Source: Scleroderma bovista (taxonomy: Eukaryota; Basidiomycota; Agaricomycetes; Boletales; Sclerodermataceae). From it: a stretch of DNA of 11,309 nt. Below, piece by piece: positions 1 to 7,108 of the stretch. Location: NCBI GenBank assembly GCA_037178675.1, contig JAYMGJ010000595.1, positions 1-11,309 of the forward strand. Reading direction: 5' to 3'. Numbering within the stretch: position 1 is the stretch's first letter; the number at the start of each line of letters is the position of its first letter. Position numbers and translations under genes: made by a program. The notes under the pieces were generated by a model that was not told where the DNA came from, did not search any database, and saw only the letters and a list, made by a program, of their open reading frames with translations.

Positions 1-213
1 AACAGTGATTAGCCGGCGCCTCGCTGATCTATCCATGTCGATAAGTGAACGGCTCAGGCTACACAAGCAATTCGTTTGACAGTGCTTCAGGGGCTTTAAC
101 GCATCAAGATCTAACGATCTTAATTCCGTGCTTGCAGTGAGACATTGAACTTTAAAAGCGCGGTCATAAGTGGTAGATGCGCACCGCATCCGTTGTACAC
201 ACTAACTTCTACT

Positions 214-1371
214 ATGTCCCAGCTCGTGCTGCTCCCAGCTAACCATGCAAAGCACAGAATGCCGCGACCTTTCGACAAGCTATACTACTTAGACCTTGCC
301 CTTCCAAATGACGACGACACGGAACTGGTAAGTCCACCTGCCCCAAACACATTCGGCTTCAACTGATTCCCTCACCTAGCACGATTACTTCAACATCCAA
401 TTTCATGCAATGTTCGAGTTCCACCCTGGCGTCAAGGTATTACTACAAGAGAACGGCCACAAGGACTTGCTCATCAAATCGCCGACCATCACACTCATCG
501 GCGCCACTTCACACCCTGCTGGCCCAGAAGTCCGGGAGGTGATGAACGCTTTCAGTGACGTTCTACTCAAATGTACGCTACCAGGGATCCGGCATCAGCG
601 GTTTTCTCGCTGTTGGGACCGTATCAAATATCCGCCCAGTGAGTAAATTCTGTGCCAGTTTGTTACTGCTCTGAGTTCATCGACATTGCGCTCAAGATTC
701 GCTCCCTCGCACCGGTACGTATATCAAGATAATCTGTGTCTCGTCTAACAAGCTTTCCAGCAGATGGAGAAGTACAACGTTCCTGCGGCATGTCTGTCAC
801 CAAGTCAGAACGTGATTTGCCGTGCCACTCAAACCCTGTGACCCAGGAAGCCGGATTCAGTGGTAAGTAAACCAAAAAAATGGCTAGATTACTGCCTAAT
901 TGTGATTGAATTCTGCAGTTCCGGCATCGTCGTCTTCATTAGCTGGAGACCACCCTGAAGAAGAGCAAGGTATAATCTTAACCTATTCCGTGAGTCCAAT
1001 CACTAACGGGCTCAATTATTCGGACAGGACACCCGCACAAAATCAGAGAACTGATGTACCGTGCATTTGAAATTTTCTGCCTGCCACGAGGCGTTCTCCG
1101 TGAACTGGAGTGGTGTGTCTATCAGGAGCCCGGGTTTGAAAGGGCCCATTGGGAGGAAGTATTGCACTCCAATTATGTCCCTGAGGACCTTGGGCCGCAC
1201 ATTCTCAGGCGGATGGATGAACTGGAGCAGTACAACTCTCACGTAGATGGTATGTATCACCCAACTTTAATTTTGTTGCTAGCTAACATTTTGTATGGGC
1301 GCCTCTGGTCGCTATCAGCTTTTGAAAGCATGCGATCCGAACAGGCCTCTGCCAACACATTGACAGATTAA
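214..1371 (+). CDS. Gene A: unrecognised multi-exon protein, 279 aa
   Basis: I do not recognise this protein. Seven exons join into one open frame: 214-327, 380-638, 676-714, 761-862, 919-969, 1028-1249 and 1319-1371 (840 nt with TAA). Donors are GTAAGT, GTGAGT, GTACGT, GTAAGT, GTATAA and GTATGT, and every intron ends in AG. Exon 2 gives an ordered-looking stretch (residues about 39-124) rich in aromatic and aliphatic residues. Exons 4-5 (about 138-188) are Ser/Glu/Pro-rich and probably a linker. Exon 6 (about 189-262) is a helical block with several Trp, Leu and Glu residues. The weak point is the 37-base second intron (639-675), where a different frame of exon 3 reads equally well. ATG 214 is the first in-frame Met, but a branch-like CTAAC near 102-106 and an acceptor at 137 allow an upstream exon. 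The neighbour in tandem is gene B. Function is unknown; the existence of a gene is likely, exact ends less so. Confidence 0.62.
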
Positions 1372-1497
1372 ACCGGATTCTAGGGCGTCATTATAATCAC
1401 TCTATGTTTCGCATCTTTTCATTTCAACTCCTTGTTACTTACTGATTGGAATGTGGCATGTATTTTTTTTATTCCTTGGTAATAAAAGTGCCTGTTC

Positions 1498-2949
1498 ATG
1501 GTTCCCCCTTCGCCCATTGACTCCATGGCTCTAACCACTTCCCCAAAAATAAAAAGAATCCGGCCTCGACTCACAGAAGAACAGAAGAACGCCAGGAGAG
1601 AGAAATTCGTTGCATTGACAAATGACGTCGAGCAAGCACGCACCATGTATGCAAACAAGGTTCAGAACATTTCCAAGAAACACGGTCGGTACGTAGTCCA
1701 AAGTGTTACATGGACTCTGACACACTGTTACTACTAGGTCTGAGCGCTGGACTTCTCGCCAGCTGCTCATCAGTAACATCACACGTGCTCGTCGTCGACC
1801 CACTGCATGGAACGGCTTCGTTCGTGAGCGTTTGAACGACATAAATGAAAGTAAGTTATCAGTTTTTTTGCTCCTTCTGCAGCTCATCACACACGAGTAT
1901 ATTAGAACTGCCAAAAGGCTCGCGTTGGAGGCTTACCGAATTTATAACCACACACCGGGAGAGCCTTCAGCACGACTTTGCGCAACTTACGGAGGCTCAT
2001 AAATCTAACCACGTCACCCAACTTATGCAGGAAAGTGTCCGGAAGCAGGCGATCGTTCGTGACCAACCAAAGGCTGTACAACGCAAGATGTCCGCAGCAT
2101 TTGAAACAATGGACAAAGAGGCGAGTTTCACTCTGTGTTCGACTAATTTACTACATAACTCATTTGACTACAGTGGACCTCATTGTGTTTGAGCCTCGGA
2201 ATCGAAGGGTTCTATATCGCGGTGCGTGGGGGGGTGGAAGACCTCAGCGCACCCAAAATCTTCTTCTCGCCGAAGGGCGACAAATTTGTCCGCTCGGTGT
2301 TGGATCTCGAACCTCGCCGGTTAGCTCTCAAATTCGAGTCTTTTGTTGTCTCGGGCCTTGGTAATTACTTTAAAATTTCTGCCAAATTGTTTGATCCATT
2401 CTTCATCAGCTGAAAAATTTGATTCTGCTCCACAACACGAGTCCCGTCCGTTGAATAAATTGGTCGGCGAATGTCGTAGCGCCATTCAGAAGGGTTTAAG
2501 TACGTCTACCATTTAAATTACCGAATAAACCTCACATCCAATGTTTACTAGGTGATGTTTTGCATGATAACGGTGTCAACAGAACTGTATGCATGAACTA
2601 CGACAACTACGAACGCAAGATTGTTGAACATTTCGGCGTGGAGCTCATTGGTTGGCCAAATGACCTCCTACCTATCCGCAACCCTGGGCAGCTTGGTGGA
2701 CGTGACCGAGTACAAAAACTACTTAGTGCATTAACTACTAAGGTCTGTCACTGGAAGAAACTTAGTGAGGAAGACAGACAAGGGAGGATTGTCCTGAATA
2801 CTGAGCGCCACGCTCGGGGGGAGCAGGTCTACAAGCCACGCAAGAAGCACACTTCGCAGGGAACCGAGAAGAGTGCTGCAACCATTACCCCTGATACAGA
2901 TTGCAACAGCAACAGTGATGGTGATGACGAGGGCAACAATGCCACATAA
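1498..2949 (+). CDS. Gene B: uncharacterised Agaricomycete-type protein, 397 aa
   Basis: Six exons join in phase: 1498-1688, 1738-1850, 1906-2120, 2174-2360, 2410-2499 and 2552-2949 (1194 nt with TAA). The N-terminus (residues about 16-70) is strongly basic and helical, with a block like SKKHGRSERWTSRQL. A middle globular part contains GIEGFYIAVRG near residue 180. A conserved-looking C-terminal block follows (NYERKIVEHFGVELIGWP, then KVCHWKKLSEED). The tail is low complexity: first basic (KPRKKH), then Ser/Asn/Asp-rich and acidic. From memory this order matches an uncharacterised family found in many copies in mushroom genomes; I know no established function. The basic N-terminus could fit nuclear or nucleic-acid binding, which is inference only. 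ATG 1498 opens exon 1; ATG 1525 is an alternative. Introns are 49-55 nt. Intron 3 appears to start with GC (GCGAGT), the only donor found that keeps the frame. No frameshift or stop was found, so the gene looks intact. Confidence 0.82.
2121..2173 (+). other. Probable GC-AG intron in gene B
   Basis: Exon 3 of gene B must end after the GAG codon at 2118-2120 and exon 4 must begin with TGG at 2174 to keep the conserved frame. The 53-base interval starts GCGAGT and ends CTACAG. The nearest GT (2125) would shift the frame into a different, less family-like reading. GC-AG introns are a known minor class of the normal spliceosome. Confidence 0.65.
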
Positions 2950-3098
2950 TCATGTCATTATTCTTTTCATTTTATTTTATAAATGACTACCATCAAGCTT
3001 CGGCATGCACTACAGATATTTCTACAGTTCATTGTTAGCGTCGTCAGTGCATCTCAATGAGCACCAAATGATCGTTGATAATATCACACTTCCCACTC

Positions 3099-3104
3099 AA
3101 TAAA
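3099..3104 (+). terminator. Possible polyadenylation signal of gene B
   Basis: The hexamer AATAAA lies 150 bases after the stop codon of gene B, in its A/T-rich 3' flank. Fungal poly(A) signals are loose, so this is only a candidate. Confidence 0.4.
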
Positions 3105-3215
3105 AGCTGCTGTCCAACCATTGGGACTCGATGCGACCCAGCACTGTGGTCTTTTCATCTCTGACTGCCGGTCAACGCACGCCAATGGCTGGAGCACATC
3201 GATCGGAGCGCGCCC

Positions 3216-3233
3216 ATTGAACCAAGGTTCAAT
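3216..3233. repeat. 18-base palindrome
   Basis: ATTGAACC-AA-GGTTCAAT: two perfect 8-base inverted arms around a 2-base centre. It could be a dimeric protein-binding site or the footprint of a small mobile element. Nothing nearby decides between these or against chance. Confidence 0.4.
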
Positions 3234-3280
3234 TTGCTAGCGCCTGTCAGGACGACAAGGCACTGGCTAGTAAGTACGCT

Positions 3281-3659
3281 GAATGTACGTTTACTGGCGC
3301 TCTTGAAGGCGCGGGAGTAGGCAGTAGCGTGAACTTCATCAACATTCATGTATTGTCCTTGCTGCTCCAGCGGCTGAGCAACTCGGGTAATCCTTCTAAA
3401 AAACATAATTATATTGTTAGTAGAGTACTGTGTGCGCATGCCGAATGTATGTACATTTACCGGAGCTCTTGGAAGCACGGACATAACAGTTGTCATGTCC
3501 GGCAGTCCTTCTAGAATATTGTCAGTGAAGTACAAAGCGAGGTGAAGTCATGCGTACAGTGAATGTACATTTACTGCCGCTCTTGATCATGCCAGAGTAG
3601 CGAAATCCTTGCCATTGCAATACTGCCATCGTGTCCAACAATCCTTCTAACGAACGCAG
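3281..3659 (+). repeat. Three diverged tandem units that look like introns
   Basis: Three units (3281-3420, 3443-3525, 3561-3659) share the same two ends. Each begins GAAT followed by a donor-like GTACGT, GTATGT or GTACAT. Next comes a shared core (TTTAC, then nearly identical GCTCTTG). Each then carries a TCCTTCTA block (3391, 3506 and 3642) and closes with an AG, in a position suiting a branch-point-like CTAA. Implied introns would be 3285-3420, 3447-3525 and 3565-3659. The segments between units are short and partly alike. This suggests duplication of an exon-intron unit, or related intron-like insertions, in a gene that is now decayed. The minus strand is also open across much of this region, so a minus-strand repeat protein is an alternative reading. 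Confidence 0.45.
3557..3576. repeat. Near-perfect 20-base palindrome
   Basis: CAGTGAATGTACATTTACTG is self-complementary except for one mismatched pair. It sits at the start of the third tandem unit. The first two units carry imperfect versions of the same core, so the palindrome may have arisen by drift of the repeat. Confidence 0.4.
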
Positions 3660-3714
3660 TGTCAAGCGGTCATTCCGTGCACCGCAGCGCGCGAACACGA
3701 TTGCTGGAGGACTT

Positions 3715-4129
3715 ATGACAGCCGCCTCTGTGGGTGTATCTGCAGCCCCAGCAGTGCATGTACCTACACCTGGAGCTGTCATACCCGGCACAGTACCGGG
3801 CGACCCCAATGGTGAGTAGCATCTCCCATCGCTTGAAGGTAAACTGACCTCACCCAACACACAGCAGTAACCACAGTATCCAACATCCCAACATGGCTCC
3901 TTAATGCATGTCAGGCACTCGACTTCCTCACAGCCGAACACCCCAAGGCGATGTCGACGCTAAGCGCAGTACTGATCACTGCTGGGACGCTACCCGCATT
4001 GGTGCGATTGCGGTGGGTGTCGGGAATTTGCTGAAGGCGCAACACGAGGGACAGATTCAAATGAATGGAGGCGCAGCGGGCTCAATGCAAAGGCAATTGC
4101 AGGGACAGGCGCGGCATCTCGTCCGCTGA
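3715..4129 (+). pseudogene. Small damaged gene with a probable membrane segment
   Basis: Exon-like 3715-3811 ends in donor GTGAGT. After a 53-base intron ending CACACAG, a second exon starts at 3865. In phase this gives a Pro/Ala/Val-rich N-terminus, then NIPTWLLNACQALDFLTAE, then an apolar segment near STLSAVLITAGTLPAL that could span a membrane. The frame stops at TGA 4032-4034 (88 aa). Close to 3995-4000 another frame takes over naturally and runs to TGA 4127-4129, beginning with GAIAVGVGNLL and ending Gln-rich. A one-base frameshift, or a sequencing error, would explain this. Coding-looking sequence also extends upstream of ATG 3715 to about 3660 without a Met, so the true 5' end may be lost or spliced in from the tandem units. 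No family is recognised. Confidence 0.35.
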
Positions 4130-4206
4130 TACATGCTGCAATGTTCCAGTGATGCACTGATGGGTTCCGCATGTTTCATACGGGAATGCATGTACCCCTT
4201 CAGTCA

Positions 4207-4300
4207 CTACTTCAGCGGGCAAAATTGCGCTCTGTTGGAGTGAAAATGAGCAGACTCTTAGAGGACACAACAAAAAACATACAGTGGGCCAGGATGTCGA
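4207..4300 (+). repeat. Direct repeat copy 1
   Basis: This block matches 4458-4545. Both share CTACTTC, then an A-rich stretch, then the identical CTCTGTTGGAGTGAAAA, an adenine/purine-rich run, and TGGGCCAGG at the end. By eye they agree at well over half of positions, with small gaps. In copy 2 the block leads directly into the Hsp70 fragment; here the sequence after the block is not recognisably Hsp70. Confidence 0.6.
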
Positions 4301-4457
4301 GTGCTGCTCAGCATGGAACCAGAAGAAGGCCGCCGTGGTCATCCTGACATGGTGGGAGGTGTCTGACAGTCCTAGCGAGCATGTCAGTGTGACGCTACTA
4401 TCCGGGATTGAAAATTGTTGAGTACTCACAACAAGGGCTCGATGCCCATCTCCAACG

Positions 4458-4545
4458 CTACTTCTGCAGGTAAAATAGTAAAATATCACTCTGTTGGAGT
4501 GAAAAAGAGAAAGATCACAAACAGAAGAACGTACGTTGGGCCAGG
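4458..4545 (+). repeat. Direct repeat copy 2, leading into the Hsp70 fragment
   Basis: This is the second copy of the block at 4207-4300. It contains a donor-like GTAAAA after CTGCAG (near 4470) and ends in GGGCCAG, just before the codons of the Hsp70 fragment. The block may therefore be an old intron of that gene, duplicated together with its borders. That reading is inference. Confidence 0.55.
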
Positions 4546-4640
4546 CTCGAGTTATCGAAAACTCCGAGGGTGCTCGTACGACTCCCTCCGTAGTAGCCTT
4601 CACTAAGCACGGTGCGCGTCTCATCGGCTTTCCTGCGAGA
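4539..4640 (+). pseudogene. Fragment of mitochondrial Hsp70 (Ssc1-type)
   Basis: The frame encodes about 34 residues typical of the N-terminal ATPase domain of mitochondrial Hsp70: [18 protein letters not shown], followed by VAFTKHG and RLIGFPA. In the intact chaperone this segment follows the phosphate-binding loop of the nucleotide-binding domain, which powers import and folding in the mitochondrial matrix. The family is over 600 residues, so only about 5 percent is present. The phosphate-binding motif before it and the AVVNP-type continuation after it are absent. The frame instead runs into a GC-rich minisatellite and stops. The conserved part has no stop codon and reads cleanly, so the capture or duplication is fairly recent. 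The cytosolic Hsp70 group has a different sequence here, which is why I assign the mitochondrial branch. Confidence 0.82.
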
Positions 4641-4648
4641 GAAGGAAC

Positions 4649-4695
4649 GAGGACAGCGGGGAGGACAGCGGGGAGGACAGCTGGAGGACAGCGTG
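4649..4695 (+). repeat. 12-base GC-rich minisatellite
   Basis: Four units of GAGGACAGCGGG follow each other at 4649, 4661, 4673 and 4684; the third is 11 bases, and the last two have changed ends. The array starts 8 bases after the Hsp70 similarity ends, so it marks the breakpoint of that fragment. The G-rich strand could favour slippage. Confidence 0.8.
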
Positions 4696-4750
4696 GAGGG
4701 GAACGGAGGCAGCGTGCAACGAGGAGGCGATAAGGAGCTTAGTAAGTTGA

Positions 4751-4880
4751 CACGTGCTGATTTGCACAGCCCGGTCAACAAATTAATATTACTGAAATGA
4801 AATGGCAGTACGCGTTCACGCGTCGAAAAACATCACGTGCTGATCAACAACGCGCGTCACGCGCCTGTTGATCAACCGGG
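4751..4880. promoter_or_regulatory. Patch of MluI boxes, E-boxes and a hairpin
   Basis: CACGTG occurs at 4751-4756 and 4834-4839, both times continuing as CACGTGCTGAT. ACGCGT, the binding core of the fungal MBF cell-cycle factor, occurs at 4810-4815 and 4818-4823. Inverted arms TGATCAACA (4841-4849) and TGTTGATCA (4866-4874), with an inner GCGC/GCGC pair, enclose a short loop. The density in 130 bases is unlike the rest of the window. No credible ORF begins just downstream, so the patch may be an orphaned promoter or an origin-like element. Function is inferred only from motif identity. Confidence 0.35.
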
Positions 4881-5399
4881 AGTAGTGTGCACTAATTATT
4901 ACGCTGTTTGTCACTAATTGCTGCAGGAAAACTACATAGATAGCATGGTAATTCAATATAGTGAAAGAACAAAAAAAAGCGCGTGAGAAATGAGCGAGAA
5001 ATGACGAAGTTGCGTGCTCACTGTGCGGGACGATGAGCAAAGGGGGTTCGACGTCGTGGGAAACGATGACGGCGCGACCGGAATAGCGGCCTGCCTGGTC
5101 TGGGTTGATGCTGACATAACCTTATCTACACTTATCTACGTTATCTGGTTATCTAATTGGGTCTTGTTTTCCGCCCTGTTGAAGTCACTCCTGAGTGCTG
5201 CAGTAATCGCTGAAGTAGGCTGTAGTAGGTCTTTCTCTCTAATTAGTGAGGGGACAGTGGTACAGTACCGTTACTAACAGCTGACATAAGTGGTGCCATA
5301 CAGGTGGTTGTTACATGTTACACGTCGAAATTGCGTCCAAATCAGGGGAGCTCTGCCAGTGTTAACCGTTGATCAATTGTCCCCTGCACCGTCACATGA
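4881..5399. other. Stretch without a supportable gene
   Basis: The stretch holds an A-rich run near 4968-4980, then several very short ATG frames (4990, 5001 and 5033) that stop within 4-18 codons. A longer open frame at 5014-5277 has only a GTG start and an apolar tract, without recognisable similarity or splice structure. The GATA-type cluster in this stretch is listed separately. Confidence 0.4.
5122..5154 (-). promoter_or_regulatory. Cluster of four GATA-type sites
   Basis: TTATCT occurs at 5122, 5132, 5141 and 5149, with steps of 10, 9 and 8 bases. On the minus strand each reads AGATAA, the consensus of fungal GATA factors (nitrogen, iron or light regulators). The regular spacing could equally come from slippage of a TTATCTAC unit. 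No target gene lies close on either side. Confidence 0.4.
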
Positions 5400-5624
5400 G
5401 CCTCCTGTCGCAACCAGACTTCACAAGTTCTCGAGGTGCGCGTCAATCAACGCCAATCATTCTTCCAAAAGGGACGCCTCTTCCCATACCTGACTCGTGC
5501 CAATCTGCACTCTACCCTCATTTTGGAGCCGAACGAGTCAGGATTCCTTGTAGTTTGGACTGGCGACAAGGGCTTTGTCAAGCTTCGAGGAGATTCAGTG
5601 CTTGATAACGGATATGAATTTTGA
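5400..5624 (+). other. Coding-looking fragment, product not recognised
   Basis: A 74-codon frame is open from 5400 to the TGA at 5622-5624 but has no ATG. It reads like protein: aromatic and charged residues alternate (FFQKGRLFPYLTRANLH, then GFLVVWTGDKGFVKLRGD). It could be the last exon of a gene whose 5' part is lost, or an exon joined to something upstream that I could not find. A related 9-residue coding motif occurs near 4747. I recognise no family. Other frames here are also partly open, so this is a weak call. Confidence 0.25.
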
Positions 5625-6353
5625 TACATGTGGCCAGTGGGTCGCCGTAATTGTTCACAGGGTCTAGGTCATGGATGTTTCATTATCCTTACATTTGAAG
5701 CTCAGTACACAAAGGCGGCATGCCAAACTTTCCACCTCTCTGATTCCCTACTGCCAGGCGTTGATAACGTCTACCCCTTTTGGCTTCTGAGGCTCCACGG
5801 CATACCTCTTATCTTTGCGGTACCAGCTCGATGTGAGTGAGTCTACTAAGTGCATCTTGCAGGCGCTAATAATACGAGGAACTTTCTTCAGGAGAACTGC
5901 TTGGGGTAGTTGTGTCTACCCTACTTCGCATTCACTCTCCCGGTTCCGTTCCTGTGACAATAAGGTTATGAACGTCTTGAACAGGGAAGCGCATATATAA
6001 CTACTGAATCAATCACTGCAGGATGCTTATCGCGAAAATGAAATTCCAAATAGAATGGGAAGGTTGACGTTCAATATGGGGCGTTGCCTCGCAGGTCACA
6101 AGAACATATCGACCCACGCTACGTAGCAATCGAGTTCTTTTAGCCTGCGTCCTCGAGAATATCCCCCGCGAACTGCCATAATTGTCCTATCCCGCACTGT
6201 GGTTCAATCCGATGGTGGTCGATTGGGCACGGATATCCGGAACCAAATTTGTCCGACTTGCAATCCGAGCTGCGAGCCCTTCTTCATCGCCTCGTCCAAT
6301 AACCCTTTTTCCCAACGGTCAAGAAGTACTAATGAATCACAAATAAGAATCAG
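5625..6353. other. Probably decayed sequence, no supportable gene model
   Basis: Several pieces read like protein (about 5758-5832 containing HGIPLIFAVPAR; about 5893-5960 containing LLGVVVSTLLRIHSPG; about 6182-6310 containing LWFNPMVVDWARISG). Intron-like signals occur as well: GTGAGT at 5834, and CTGCAG ending at 6021. The pieces can be joined only across stops (TGA near 6064, TAA 6179-6181) or a one-base shift near 5890. Alternative frames look similarly protein-like, so I do not name a gene. The picture fits an old, broken gene on the + strand. Confidence 0.25.
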
Positions 6354-6752
6354 GATTCGAATCACCTGCAGCCACCCCATTCCGATGACTTCCTATCGGA
6401 AGGGTCCAACTCTAGCTTACTTCGAGGCTTGCAAAGGTCGACAGACCGAGAGGGCCTTGTGAAGGAATTCGACTGGAATCATGGGTACGTAGGACTGATA
6501 TTGCTTCTATGTTGGTGACGTGATGCTTCAGCGAGGGACCTACTAGGGAACAACATTGGCAACAGGTGAAATCCATGGAGAGGTGCACTCACCTACTCCC
6601 GTGTGAGTCTTACACACTGTGGGTCCACATCACTCTGAAACACTGGCTCAATATGTGCAGACTATAAAGGGTGCCATACTGTACCTATGTTTTGCGTTCC
6701 TCCCCTCTTTTCGACACTGACAAACAACTCTGTTCGATCCATCATCCGTTAA
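6354..6752 (+). pseudogene. Possible 3' end of a broken spliced gene
   Basis: Exon-like 6354-6484 ends in donor GTACGT. A 47-base intron ends CTTCAG. Exon-like 6532-6602 ends in GTGAGT, and a 58-base intron ends TGTGCAG. The last piece runs from 6661 to TAA 6750-6752. The three pieces join in phase into about 98 codons without a stop, including LLRGLQRSTDREGLVKEFDW, HWQQVKSMERC and KGCHTVPMF. A branch-like TACTAAT lies before 6354, as if another intron ended there. No upstream exon continues cleanly. No family is recognised. It may be the tail of the decayed material at 5625-6353. Confidence 0.3.
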
Positions 6753-7108
6753 AAATGCGATCTAAAGAAACCCACTCAGGATGCAGAGGCCACAAAAGCC
6801 GCGTGGTGCAGCCCTACATTTGGATTGTCGGATCAAGGGCGGATTTCTGCCCAGCGTCGGAAACTATAGGCTTCATCGTTTTACAAATGGATCGTTGTCG
6901 CCGCGGACAGTACCTGGGGTTCCTCAGGACATTTGGAGGTCCCTTCTATCTCAATTTTGACCAATAATCAAATGTATCATGTACACATATAATGGGCCTT
7001 GGTATATGATAACCCACTGGAGAATCAGCACAGCTAAGCTCACACAACCTCCTGCCTTTTTTCCCGCTATCTCTCCAGCTGATTGTATCTTTATACTGAA
7101 GTAGCGAG
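6753..7108 (+). promoter_or_regulatory. Upstream region of the CmcJ/AsaB-like gene
   Basis: A TATAA at 6988-6992 lies 117 bases before the ATG at 7109. A pyrimidine-rich tract (about 7047-7079) directly precedes the 5' untranslated region, as is common at fungal transcription starts. A 70-codon ATG frame at 6755-6967 overlaps the far part of this region. It has no recognised similarity and I leave it uncalled. Confidence 0.4.

Larger units (their letters stand above)
2950..3280. other. 3' flank of gene B and spacer without a gene
   Basis: This stretch follows the TAA of gene B. Its first part is A/T-rich with runs of TTTTATT, as expected of a fungal 3' untranslated region. I see no convincing ORF. 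It contains one polyadenylation-like hexamer and one small palindrome, listed separately, and ends where the intron-like tandem units begin. Confidence 0.5.

Noticed and set aside
1054..1371. Unspliced frames over gene A exon 6 as a separate small gene
   Set aside because: The frame is cut by a GTATGT...CAG intron (1250-1318), and it joins in phase with the exons on both sides.
3155..3941. Two long minus-strand frames (3155-3535 and 3522-3941) as genes
   Set aside because: They overlap the tandem units and the + strand exon at 3715-3811, which has proper splice signals. The translations show no recognisable domain, and no splice model joins them.
4082..4624. 180-codon minus-strand open frame
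   Set aside because: It runs antisense through the Hsp70 fragment, whose plus-strand identity is clear. The minus translation is not protein-like in composition.
5014..5277. Frame resembling the start of an Hsp70 (VVGNDDGATG against the VEIIANDQGNRT type)
   Set aside because: The likeness covers about ten residues, the surrounding residues do not match and there is no ATG. Chance is the better explanation.
6352..6372. tRNA T-arm-like GGATTCGAATC
   Set aside because: The stem is only four pairs with a ten-base loop. No acceptor, D-arm or anticodon arm could be placed around it.
6755..6967. 70-codon ATG frame upstream of the oxygenase gene
   Set aside because: No recognised domain, no splice structure and an overlap with the promoter region. 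Another frame over the same bases looks equally protein-like.
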